From an uncultured Acetatifactor sp. (lineage in GTDB: Bacteria > Bacillota > Clostridia > Lachnospirales > Lachnospiraceae), in assembly GCA_910585665.1 (NCBI GenBank), contig CAJUFI010000092.1, positions 1-11,323 of the forward strand: 11,323 nucleotides of DNA, in the 5' to 3' direction. The notes under the pieces were generated by a model. It saw only the letters and a program-made list of their open reading frames with translations, made no database searches and was not told the DNA's origin. Below are positions 1-6,552 of this stretch, piece after piece (the stretch's first letter is position 1; each line of letters opens with the position of its first letter). The position numbers and the translations under genes are program-made.

Positions 1-600
1 ATCCTCTTACAATGTGCTCAGCGGATAATCCGTGCCCATTGTCTGCTCTTGTTGCATCGGCCTGACTCACGAAACGCTCCAACATCCTCCGCTCTTTGGA
101 GTAAGGAATTGTCTACAAATAACTGATGCGAGTTTATAGCCGTTTTCGTTGTATTTCTGGGCTTTCTCCTAAACAAGTTGCATCAGTTATTTTCCGACAA
201 TTCCTAAATCAGTTCCACCAGCTTGGCCCGGTATTCCAACTCCTTGTTTGTGATGTCCTTATAGCGGACCTGGTCCATGGCGTGCTGGGCTTCGTGCTTC
301 AGGAGGGACACCTGGAAATCTTCTGACTCCAGATCCCAGGCGGCTCTGACGCAGTGAATCAGACCGTCGCCGTTGGACCATCCTCCGGTACCTGTCTCGC
401 CGAAGGAAATGTAATCCAGCCAGCTTTTCATGATGAACCCATCCAGAAATTTAACAGCGTAGTCCTGCGTACCCTCCGGCAGCTCCACCTTGTAATGCCT
501 CAGTTCCTCGACTTTCGATATGTAAGGACCGTAGTACCCACTGGTCCGTCCCATCAGGGCATGGAGCGCCAGTGTCTCCTTCGAAAAGCGGACGAAACCG
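1..600 (-). pseudogene. Putative zinc metalloprotease-like gene, 5'-truncated and interrupted by a 102-bp element
   Basis: Minus-strand coding runs from about 600 (upper limit uncertain) to 207, then resumes from 101 to 1 and leaves the window. The visible protein carries HEAQH (282-296), matching the HExxH zinc-binding motif, followed about 14 residues later by ELEYRAKLVELI, whose glutamates could supply a third ligand. At 204-206 the frame hits a TAG made by the end of the inserted element. Removing the element and one TA joins ELI to YSKERRMLERF in frame, with 33 more codons free of stops (ending SAEHIVRG), so the gene was once continuous. The 5' part is missing: beyond about 600 the sequence belongs to an AlkZ-like gene on the other strand. 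I infer a membrane-associated or secreted zincin-like protein from the motif alone; the family is not firmly recognised. No product of normal length is expected. Confidence 0.6.
104..205 (+). mobile_element. Copy A of a 102-bp transposase-less inverted-repeat element (MITE-like), inserted at TA
   Basis: The ends AGGAATTGTC and GACAATTCCT are perfect 10-bp inverted repeats. After a 3-base mismatch the inverted repeat continues through AAATAACTGATGC, giving imperfect termini of about 26-31 bp. TA lies at both borders (102-103 and 205-206), as expected for a TA target duplication; TAA at 102-104 and 205-207 is an equivalent reading. There is no room for a transposase. Almost the whole element can fold into one long imperfect hairpin. 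Two more copies occur at 2558-2659 (same length) and 11271-11323 (inverted, partial). TA targeting with short inverted repeats recalls IS630/Tc1-mariner-type MITEs; the family assignment is inference. Confidence 0.8.
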
Positions 601-1598
601 AATACATAGCCCTGTACCGGGATACCCAGCCCGGGCAGAACGTATACTGGCACGGCTTCGGGGAACCTCCCGTCCTCTCCTTCCGCGCCGCTTTCGATGA
701 CATGGAGTTCAACCGACAGCGCCAGCTGCAGCGGAAGCTTGTGAAAGGACGGTTTGCCGGCGGCAACCTGGGATGGGTCATGGCCGAGGACATGGAACTG
801 TTCGCCTGCCTATACCGCAAGCCCCTGACCCGCCCCACCCCCCAGCAGTCGGAAGTCCTCACCCTCATCGAAAACGCCGGCCCTTTCAACATCCAGCAAC
901 TCAAGGAAGAGACCGGATTGCTGGTGAAACAGATCACCCCCATCCTGCACCGGCTCCAGGAAGCCTTTCTGCTCTACGAAGACCAGTATGACGGAGAATG
1001 GGACAGGGGATGGTATCGATTCGCGGAGATGTTCCCTGACGTGGACACCCAGAGATACAGCAAAACGGAGGCTTTGAAAATCCTGCTCCAGCGGTTCGCC
1101 TACCGAACCGTATGGTTCGATGCCGCCATGGCAAAAGCCTTCTACCGGGTACCCGAAAAGGAAATCCGAAACGCCGCCGCCAGCCTGGTGTCAGAGGGCA
1201 TCCTAATCCCCCGGGAATCCGGTTACCTACTGAAAAGCGACGAAGCCCTCCTGCGGGACTATGCGCCCAGGGACATCCGCTCCGTCTACGCCCTCCATCG
1301 GAACGATTTCCTCTACAAAATTCAGGAGCCCGCCCTGAAGCAGATGGCCAGGAATCTGACCGACGGCCTGCCCTACGACTGCGAGCCCCTACAGTACCTG
1401 CTGATAGACGGCCGGTTCCACGGTGCCGCGGCAGGCCATTTCCGCTACGGCCCCTATGACCTGAACGACATCGTCTGCGACCTGCCCGACGCGGAAAACC
1501 GCCGGGAAGAAATCCTCCAGGCCGTCCTGGCCGTGAACCCGGACGGACAGCCGAAACGGTTCCTGGGAAAAGACCTTTCGCCCCAAAACAACCTGTAG
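561..1598 (+). pseudogene. AlkZ-like winged-helix (HTH_42-type) protein, probably missing its N-terminus
   Basis: The frame carries a protein resembling the AlkZ/YcaQ winged-helix family, which includes DNA glycosylases that unhook interstrand crosslinks. Supporting segments are NVYWHGFGEPP near the start, a first wing-helix around NIQQLKEETGLLVKQITP, EDQYDGEWDRGWYRF, a second helical repeat around WFDAAMAKAFYRVPEKEI, and the C-terminal pattern FRYGPYDLNDIVCDLP typical of the family end. The family's catalytic QxQ/QxD motif lies near the N-terminus, and I do not find it. The frame stays open upstream to an ATG at 354, but that part is antisense to the metalloprotease-like gene. The ATG at 561 (345 codons) has no clear ribosome site. 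True family sequence seems to begin near 600. Most likely a 5'-deleted pseudogene; a shortened active protein is less likely. Confidence 0.55.
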
Positions 1599-1638
1599 CC
1601 TGCCCCATACCCGCTTTTGCATAAAGGCTCCATCAGCT

Positions 1639-2409
1639 TTACCTGGAACGCCCCCGAACCACATCCTCCACCACGCCGCGGATCAGCTCCAGCAGCGCCG
1701 GTTCCGCCTGCTCCCCCGGTGCCAGCGCAGTCTGCGGCACATAGGAAATCCCCCGCACTTCCCTCCCGGTCAGCGTCCCATACCAGGTCAGGGCCAGGGC
1801 GTATCTGCCGTACAGATAACTCATGTGGAAGCCGTCCCTGCAGAGGGACAGTCCCCCTGTCTCATATCGGAAAGGCTCTTCTTTACGCAGCCTCTGGATG
1901 ACATCGCCAGAGGGAATCAGCGGAACCCCCACCCGGGCCGCAGCCGTCTCATAGGCATGGCTCAGACGCCGGAACATTTCCCGCTGGTCGTTATTGTACC
2001 TTGGGAAATTGCCATGTGTGCTGTCTATCTCATAAGCCCAGGTCTTGTGCAGCAAAATCCTTGCTGCCGGGCACCGCTCTTTCAGATATCCCGCCATCTT
2101 GCTCAAAAAAGGCTCATAAGTATCCGGCCATCCGCTGTCATGGCTGGCCTGCTGGGTCACGATGAAGTCCCACTCTTCTTCCGCCAGCGCCTGTGAAATG
2201 GACACATAGCGCTCTTCCGACTCCCCGTTCAGCTCATACAGATACGCCGTCTCGTCCGCCTGAATGTTGCCCCAGTGCCGCTCCAGGCTGCAGCCGCCGA
2301 TATACAGATTGACCACCTTCATCTCCACCCCGTCCGATGCCGCAATCCGGTGCAGATAATGGGTGGCATCCTGTGAGAAACTGTTTCCGATTGCCAGAAC
2401 CTTCACCAT
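1639..2409 (-). CDS. DUF4886 family SGNH-hydrolase-like protein
   Basis: The 256-residue product opens with MVKVLAIGNSFSQDATHYL, the characteristic start of DUF4886 proteins, which have an SGNH-hydrolase-like fold. The expected blocks are present: Ser10 in GNSFS (nucleophile), Gly38-Gly39 in YIGGCS (oxyanion), VTQQASH at 84-90, and Asp192/His195 in DGFH (catalytic pair). There is no signal peptide, so a cytoplasmic esterase or deacetylase acting on a carbohydrate or similar ester is plausible; the substrate is unknown. I chose the ATG at 2409 because purine-rich AGGAGAGGGAAGAGG precedes it; an in-frame ATG at 2442 would add 11 charged residues and erase the usual N-terminus. The gene converges on the AlkZ-like pseudogene with a 40-bp gap in which I see no clear terminator. 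It appears monocistronic, with its own promoter at 2499-2527. Confidence 0.85.
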   Translation of the reverse strand: MVKVLAIGNSFSQDATHYLHRIAASDGVEMKVVNLYIGGCSLERHWGNIQADETAYLYELNGESEERYVSISQALAEEEWDFIVTQQASHDSGWPDTYEPFLSKMAGYLKERCPAARILLHKTWAYEIDSTHGNFPRYNNDQREMFRRLSHAYETAAARVGVPLIPSGDVIQRLRKEEPFRYETGGLSLCRDGFHMSYLYGRYALALTWYGTLTGREVRGISYVPQTALAPGEQAEPALLELIRGVVEDVVRGRSR

Positions 2410-2498
2410 CCTCTTCCCTCTCCTCTCTTCTTTCTGTGCCATCTCAAAACGACTTTACAATCCGTTAAACTGAATCCATCCAATCACAAAAAGGTGCT

Positions 2499-2527
2499 AG
2501 TATACATAAGACAGCCGTCTGCCGCAA
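2499..2527 (-). promoter_or_regulatory. Sigma-A-type promoter for the DUF4886 gene
   Basis: Reading on the minus strand, TTGCGG (2522-2527) and TATACT (2499-2504) are separated by exactly 17 bp, with TATG just before the -10. Transcription would start near 2492 and leave a leader of roughly 80 nt before the ATG at 2409. The -10 is good and the -35 is moderate. No terminator or riboswitch-like structure is evident in the leader. Confidence 0.5.
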
Positions 2528-2557
2528 ACCATACACCACATCTATCGCCGCACAGTA

Positions 2558-2659
2558 AGGAATTGTCTACAAATAACTGCTGCAAGTTTATGGCAATTTT
2601 TATTGTATTTCCGGGCTTTTGCCTGAAGCAATTGCAGCAGTTATTTTCCGACAATTCCT
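2558..2659 (+). mobile_element. Copy B of the 102-bp inverted-repeat element
   Basis: Same length and same ends as copy A (AGGAATTGTC...GACAATTCCT), with TA at 2556-2557 and 2659-2660. The interior differs from copy A at many positions, so this is an older or different subfamily member. One change is paired: C2580 with G2637 here corresponds to A126 with T183 in copy A, which keeps the hairpin pair. It lies between the DUF4886 promoter and an orphan deoB-type promoter, probably inside a dead gene. Confidence 0.8.
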
Positions 2660-2835
2660 AAACGACTGCATAGATTGCCAAATAGAAAACCATCCACAGC
2701 ATCTGTGTCCGGAATTTCCCCCTGTTTTCCGGCTGTCCGCTACCCGCAGCATGACAAGCCCCCAAGCCAGCGACCACATGACGCTCGTCTGATTCAAGAC
2801 ATTTCCATACCTTTTTTCTGATTCTGTCCGACCTT

Positions 2836-2864
2836 ATTATAAGCCATTTTCAGCGGCCGCGCAA
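2836..2864 (-). promoter_or_regulatory. Orphan promoter nearly identical to the deoB promoter
   Basis: On the minus strand TTGCGC (2859-2864), a 17-bp spacer and TATAAT (2836-2841) form a good sigma-A promoter. The spacer half next to the -10 (CGCTGAAAATGGCT) and the upstream TCAGGATTG are identical to the sequence in front of deoB (6375-6403). Transcripts would run through the possible membrane-protein remnant, element copy B and possibly into the DUF4886 gene. With no intact gene directly downstream, its present role is unclear. Confidence 0.55.
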
Positions 2865-2915
2865 TCCTGAAAAAGGCAGGCACTTAAAGCTAGAAAACGA
2901 ATAGCCGCATAGTCG

Positions 2916-2945
2916 TTGACAAACCAGACCCCCCTTACGTATAAT
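2916..2945 (+). promoter_or_regulatory. Strong sigma-A promoter for the chemoreceptor gene
   Basis: Consensus TTGACA (2916-2921) and consensus TATAAT (2940-2945) are separated by 18 bp, 41 bp upstream of the ATG. The -10 is embedded in TACGTATAATATAAG. The receptor is therefore probably read by the housekeeping sigma factor and not by a motility sigma factor: no sigma-D-like TAAA/GCCGATAA pair is seen here. Confidence 0.75.
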
Positions 2946-2967
2946 ATAAGAAACACTATATCTTATA
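2945..2967 (+). promoter_or_regulatory. Inverted repeat between the -10 and the ribosome site of the chemoreceptor gene
   Basis: TATAAGA (2945-2951) and TCTTATA (2961-2967) are perfect 7-bp inverted repeats with a 9-nt centre. The repeat overlaps the end of the -10 and the likely transcription start, the usual place for a repressor operator. In RNA it would be a weak A/U-rich hairpin just before AGGAGGG. The AT-rich setting makes chance plausible. Confidence 0.3.
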
Positions 2968-2986
2968 CATAGGAGGGTAAGATAAC

Positions 2987-4960
2987 ATGAAAAGCATTCG
3001 CACCAAAATCACCTTATGCCTCATCGCTACCGTGGTGACGGCATTATTTGCTGCGGGCATCTCCGGCATCATTCCCAATTACCACAGCACCATCGACACC
3101 GTGGACCACATGATGAGCGAGACCGCAGTCCTTGCCGCGGAGCGGGTGGAACAGGAAATGTCGGCATACAAGAACGTGGCCCTGGACACAGGCTGCATTC
3201 CCCAGCTGTCCGATCCGGAAGCATCGGTGGAGGAGAAAAAATCCATCATCGACGAACGCTGCGCCATGCATAATTTCCAGCGCGGCAACATCATCGGCCC
3301 GGACGGCATCAGCATCTTCGACGGAAAGGACTATTCTGACCGAAATTACGTACAGCAGGCCCTGCAGGGCAATATCTATGTGTCGGAACCGCTGATCAGC
3401 AAGATCACCGGAGAACTGTCCATCATGGTGGCGGCTCCCCTGTACGCTGACGGAATCTACGGCTCCTCCATCGTAGGCGTGGTATACTTCGTGCCCCCTG
3501 AGACTTTCCTGAACGACATCGTGTCTTCCATCCAGATCGGAGAGAACAGCAGGGCCTATATGATCAACAAATCCGGCGACACCATCGCCGACATCACCCT
3601 GGACACCATCACCGTCCAGAATATCGAAGCCGAAGCGGTCAGCGACTCCTCCCTGAAAGACCTGGCGGCCATCCACGAATCCATGCGCCAGGGCGAAAAC
3701 GGATTCGGCAGCTATGACGGCACCACAGGGAAAATGTTCATGGCCTACGCCCCCGTGAACGGCACGGACGGCTGGAGCATCGCCGTCACCGCGCCCCAGA
3801 TGAATTACCTGGCCTCCACCTACAACGGCATGGTGCTCAATATCCTGGTGATGGCGGGCGGCGTGCTGATCTCCGTCGTGGTGGCCCTGCTGCTGGCAGG
3901 CAGCATCAGCAAGCCCATGAAAGCCTGCGCGAAGCGGATGCAGCTGCTGGTAGAGGGCGACCTGTCCACTCCCATGCCCCAGATCCGCAGCAAGGACGAG
4001 ACCGGCATGCTGGCCAATTCCACCGCCGCCCTGGTGACGGGGCTGGCCACTGTCATCAATGACATCAGCTATCTGCTGACCCAGCTTGCGGGCCAGAACC
4101 TGGATGTCCGCACCGAACATGAGGAAGTCTATGTGGGAAGCTTCCGGGACATCCTGCTGGCCATGCGCCATATGAAACAGGAGCTGAGCCAAATCATCCG
4201 TCAGGTGAACGGCTCCGCCAACCAGGTGGCCTCCGCCAGCAGCCAGCTCTCCTCCAGCGCCCAGACCCTGAGCCAGGGCACCGTGGAGCAGGCCAGCGCC
4301 GTAGAGGAACTGGCCACACAGGTCACCGAGATATCCTCCCAGGCCAAGCATACCGCCGGCAATGCTCTTGACGTCCGCGAACAGACCCATCAGGCCGGCG
4401 AAGAAGTCTCCCAGTGCAACCAGCAGATGCAGAAGCTGATGGACTCCATGGACAAGATACAGAACTGCTCCAACGAAATCGGCAAGATACTGAAGACCAT
4501 CGAAGACATTGCGTTCCAGACCAATATCCTGGCCCTGAACGCAGCCGTGGAAGCCGCCAGGGCGGGCAGCGCTGGAAAAGGCTTCGCCGTGGTGGCGGAG
4601 GAGGTGCGCAGCCTGGCCGGAAAGTCCGCGGAAGCTTCCCGGAATACCTCCGTCCTGATTCATCGTTCCTCGGACGCGGTGAACGAGGGTTCCGTCATCG
4701 CCAGAGAGACTGCCAATATCCTGTCAGAGGTGGTGGACAGCATCCAGTCCGTGGTGGAGGCCATCGATGGCATTGCCAACATCGCCAACGAGCAGTCCGA
4801 TGCCGTCTGGCAGGTCTCCGAGGGCATCAACCAGATATCCACGGTAGTGCAGAGCAACAGTTCCACGGCTCAGGAGGGCGCCTCCGCCAGCGAACAGCTC
4901 TCCACAGAGGCCGCCGGGCTGAAGCAGCTGGTAGAGCAGTTCAGATTGCCTACAGACTGA
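2987..4960 (+). CDS. Methyl-accepting chemotaxis protein with a double-Cache-type sensor
   Basis: The 657-residue product is a transmembrane chemoreceptor that would report an extracellular ligand to CheA/CheW. Domains in order: TM1 at about 8-28; an extracytoplasmic dCache_1-like domain at about 30-280 with the Cache-type stretch DRNYVQQALQGNIYVSEPL near 117-135; TM2 at about 283-307; a HAMP domain to about 360; then a long coiled-coil signalling domain. The hairpin tip IAFQTNILALNAAVEAARAG (around 508-527) and GKGFAVVAEEVRSLAGKSAE are the near-invariant CheA/CheW-binding core. The protein ends LVEQFRLPTD without an NWxxF-type CheR-docking tail. AGGAGGG (2971-2977) sits 9 nt before the ATG. 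It is a single-gene unit with its own promoter and terminator, and no other chemotaxis gene is in the window. The ligand is unknown; many dCache receptors bind amino acids or organic acids. Confidence 0.95.
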   Translation: MKSIRTKITLCLIATVVTALFAAGISGIIPNYHSTIDTVDHMMSETAVLAAERVEQEMSAYKNVALDTGCIPQLSDPEASVEEKKSIIDERCAMHNFQRGNIIGPDGISIFDGKDYSDRNYVQQALQGNIYVSEPLISKITGELSIMVAAPLYADGIYGSSIVGVVYFVPPETFLNDIVSSIQIGENSRAYMINKSGDTIADITLDTITVQNIEAEAVSDSSLKDLAAIHESMRQGENGFGSYDGTTGKMFMAYAPVNGTDGWSIAVTAPQMNYLASTYNGMVLNILVMAGGVLISVVVALLLAGSISKPMKACAKRMQLLVEGDLSTPMPQIRSKDETGMLANSTAALVTGLATVINDISYLLTQLAGQNLDVRTEHEEVYVGSFRDILLAMRHMKQELSQIIRQVNGSANQVASASSQLSSSAQTLSQGTVEQASAVEELATQVTEISSQAKHTAGNALDVREQTHQAGEEVSQCNQQMQKLMDSMDKIQNCSNEIGKILKTIEDIAFQTNILALNAAVEAARAGSAGKGFAVVAEEVRSLAGKSAEASRNTSVLIHRSSDAVNEGSVIARETANILSEVVDSIQSVVEAIDGIANIANEQSDAVWQVSEGINQISTVVQSNSSTAQEGASASEQLSTEAAGLKQLVEQFRLPTD

Positions 4961-4965
4961 ACATA

Positions 4966-5002
4966 AAGCGCTGTGAGAGCCTCCCTCCCACAGCACTTTT
5001 TT
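4966..5002 (+). terminator. Intrinsic terminator after the chemoreceptor gene
   Basis: Six bases after the stop, GCTGTG (4970-4975) pairs with CACAGC (4989-4994). GAG/CTC pairs continue inside after one mismatch and G-C and A-T pairs continue outside after another, with a 5-nt loop, followed by six Ts (4997-5002). The upstream AAAG could give a weak reverse T-tract, so it may also stop deoB transcripts arriving from the other side. Confidence 0.8.
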
Positions 5003-5074
5003 CGGCCTGACGCACTATCATAGAGAAAGCCTGCCAGTCCCTGTTCCCCATATCCTATTCCGGGTTTCGTTTTC

Positions 5075-5110
5075 CATGCTTCTGACCATGCTTCTGACCA
5101 TGCTTCTGAC
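5075..5110. repeat. Perfect 12-bp direct repeat, three copies
   Basis: CATGCTTCTGAC occurs three times without a mismatch (5075-5086, 5087-5098, 5099-5110), just beyond the 3' end of deoB in the convergent gap with the chemoreceptor gene. The unit is a multiple of three and open on both strands, but no gene with a start and ribosome site covers it. Slipped-strand duplication is the simplest origin, and copy number may vary between strains. Confidence 0.85.
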
Positions 5111-5125
5111 CAGTCTGCCGTACCT

Positions 5126-6322
5126 TTATTGCAGCTGCCCCAATATGGAGCTTCCAATGGTCCCCTCCGGCATCGCCACCCCGAAGTTGTCCGCGATCGT
5201 GGCCCCTGTCACCGCGAAGGTCTGCGTATCCTCCAGCCTGCCGGAGCCCCGGAAGGACGGCGAATATGCCAGGAACGGCACCTTTTCCCTGGTGTGGTCG
5301 GTTCCCGTATGGGTAGGGTCGTTCCCATGGTCGGCCGTGAGAATCAGCAGATCGTCCTCCCGGAGAAGCGGCATCAGCTCCCCCAGCTTCTCATCGAATT
5401 TCTCCAGTTCCCGGGCATAGCCCACCACATTCCGGCGATGACCCCACAGCGCGTCGAAATCCACCAGATTCACATAGCAAAGCCCTCTGAACTGCCGCTT
5501 CGCGATCTCGATGGTCTGCTCCATGCCGTGTACCGAGCTTTTGGACTTGTTGGACTCCGTGAGGCCCTCCCCGTCAAAAATATCGAAAATCTTCCCCACG
5601 GATATCACGTCCAGACCTGCGTCCTTCAGGGCGTTCAGGGCCGTCCTTCCGTAGGGCTTCAGGGCATAGTCATGGCGGTTGCTGGTGCGCTTGAACTCGC
5701 CCCGCTTCTTTCCCACATAAGGCCTGGCAATCACCCGCCCTACCTTCCACTCGTCCCTCATGGTCAGCTCCCGGGCGATCTCGCAGCAGCGGTACAGCTC
5801 CTCCAGCCCGAAAGTCTCCTCGTTTCCGCAGATCTGCAGTACGGAATCCGCAGAAGTATAGACGATCATGGCCCCGGTGGCAATCTCCTCTTCCCCCAGC
5901 TCCTCCAGGATTTCCGTGCCGCTGGCGCTCTTGTTCCCGATGATTCTGCGGCCCGTCCTGGCGGACAGCTCCTCTATCAGCTCCCTGGGGAACCCTGTCT
6001 CCGTAAATGTCTGAAAAGGCTTCGTGATGTGCAGCCCCATCATCTCCCAGTGCCCTGTCATGGTGTCCTTTCCGGTGCTGGCCTCCTTCATCTTCAGGAA
6101 ATATCCCAGCGGCTTCTCCACCGGTTCCACCTGGCGCAGCGGGTGAAGGTTCGCCATTCCTAACTTCTGCAAATTCGGAATGACGAAGCTGTCCACATTT
6201 TGGGAGATATGACCCAGGGTGTCCGTCCCGGCATCCCCGTAGGCGGCTGCATCCTCCAGTGCGCCCACGCCCAAAGAATCAATGACAATGGTGAAAATCC
6301 TGTTGTACTTTCTTTCGCTCAT
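5126..6322 (-). CDS. deoB: Phosphopentomutase
   Basis: The 398-residue product is a full-length phosphopentomutase, which interconverts (deoxy)ribose 1-phosphate and 5-phosphate in the cytoplasm during nucleoside salvage and breakdown. It belongs to the alkaline phosphatase superfamily and uses two Mn ions. Visible active-site residues are Asp15 in IDSLGVG, the phosphorylated Thr87 in STGKDTMTGHWE, Asp290 and His295 in VDFDALWGHRRN, Asp331-His332 in LTADHGND, and His343 in TGTDHTRE, matching the family spacing. GGAAAGGCGG lies shortly before the ATG. The usual partners (purine nucleoside phosphorylase, deoC, xerD) are not adjacent, so the gene stands alone here, with a promoter at 6375-6403 closely matched by another sequence in the window. 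It converges on the chemoreceptor gene. Confidence 0.97.
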   Translation of the reverse strand: MSERKYNRIFTIVIDSLGVGALEDAAAYGDAGTDTLGHISQNVDSFVIPNLQKLGMANLHPLRQVEPVEKPLGYFLKMKEASTGKDTMTGHWEMMGLHITKPFQTFTETGFPRELIEELSARTGRRIIGNKSASGTEILEELGEEEIATGAMIVYTSADSVLQICGNEETFGLEELYRCCEIARELTMRDEWKVGRVIARPYVGKKRGEFKRTSNRHDYALKPYGRTALNALKDAGLDVISVGKIFDIFDGEGLTESNKSKSSVHGMEQTIEIAKRQFRGLCYVNLVDFDALWGHRRNVVGYARELEKFDEKLGELMPLLREDDLLILTADHGNDPTHTGTDHTREKVPFLAYSPSFRGSGRLEDTQTFAVTGATIADNFGVAMPEGTIGSSILGQLQ

Positions 6323-6374
6323 TTTTTACCGCCTTTCCGAATTCCAGGTTACGGGAATCCAAATGCTTAAAATC

Positions 6375-6403
6375 ATTATAAGCCATTTTCAGCGGGAACA
6401 CAA
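6375..6403 (-). promoter_or_regulatory. Sigma-A-type promoter for deoB
   Basis: On the minus strand TTGTGT (6398-6403), a 17-bp spacer and TATAAT (6375-6380) lie about 50 bp upstream of the deoB ATG, implying a short leader of about 45 nt. The spacer sequence next to the -10 and the TCAGGATTG upstream are shared with 2836-2864. Conservation of a spacer is not needed for polymerase binding, so a shared regulator or recent common origin is possible. Confidence 0.65.
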
Positions 6404-6430
6404 TCCTGATTTCAGAAGTCGCCCACCGAA

Positions 6431-6472
6431 ACATCAGCACTAACACATCGGCACGGAAACATTGGCATTGGA
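6431..6472. repeat. Three imperfect 14-bp direct repeats in the deoB/DUF1266 divergent region
   Basis: ACATCAGCACTAAC (6431-6444), ACATCGGCACGGAA (6445-6458) and ACATTGGCATTGGA (6459-6472) abut exactly and share ACATyrGCAy. They lie upstream of the deoB -35 and upstream of the DUF1266 -35, an upstream position for a regulator of either gene. A decayed tandem duplication is the alternative. Confidence 0.5.
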
Positions 6473-6497
6473 AGAATATATCCATGAGACAAACAAA

Positions 6498-6526
6498 TAG
6501 ACAAAACCGGCAAATCAGTATATAAT
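6498..6526 (+). promoter_or_regulatory. Sigma-A-type promoter for the DUF1266 gene
   Basis: TAGACA (6498-6503) and consensus TATAAT (6521-6526) are separated by 17 bp. The leader would be about 92 nt long and pyrimidine-rich, and contains a stretch similar to the interior of the 102-bp elements (6553-6590). GGAGG at 6614-6618 is 7 nt before the ATG. Confidence 0.65.
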
Positions 6527-6552
6527 CATTTATAGGGCCGCGGCAAAGTTCC

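Larger units (their letters stand above)
2465..2811 (-). pseudogene. Possible remnant of a small membrane-protein gene, split by element copy B
   Basis: This is a weak call. Reading leftwards, a minus-strand frame ends in QMLWMVFYLAIYAVV (strongly hydrophobic) and meets a TAG at 2658-2660 supplied by element copy B. Removing the element and one TA continues the frame as YCAAIDVVYGLRQTAVLCIL and on to a TAA at 2465-2467, 31 codons counting the stop. No start codon with a ribosome site lies in this frame. A neighbouring frame has another hydrophobic run (VMWSLAWGLVML), so a frameshift is possible. A promoter-like sequence (2836-2864) points into it. The gene, if real, is dead. It could also be chance open frame upstream of the DUF4886 gene. 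Confidence 0.25.

Noticed and set aside
104..205. Internal promoter or small gene in the 102-bp element
   Set aside because: TTGCAT in the right arm has no usable -10 at 16-18 bp, and the short frame crossing it has no ribosome site.
354..1598. A single 414-residue plus-strand protein
   Set aside because: Its first 70 or so codons are antisense to recognisable metalloprotease-like coding (HEAQH, YISKVEELRHYKVELP), and family-like AlkZ sequence begins only near 600; the long frame is a by-product of the fusion.
1599..1638. Terminator between the AlkZ-like pseudogene and the DUF4886 gene
   Set aside because: No stem of useful length followed by a T-run can be drawn on either strand.
3044..4663. 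Long minus-strand open frame (539 codons) inside the chemoreceptor gene
   Set aside because: It is rich in Gly, His and Ala, has no domain and no ribosome site, and mirrors a G+C-rich real gene.
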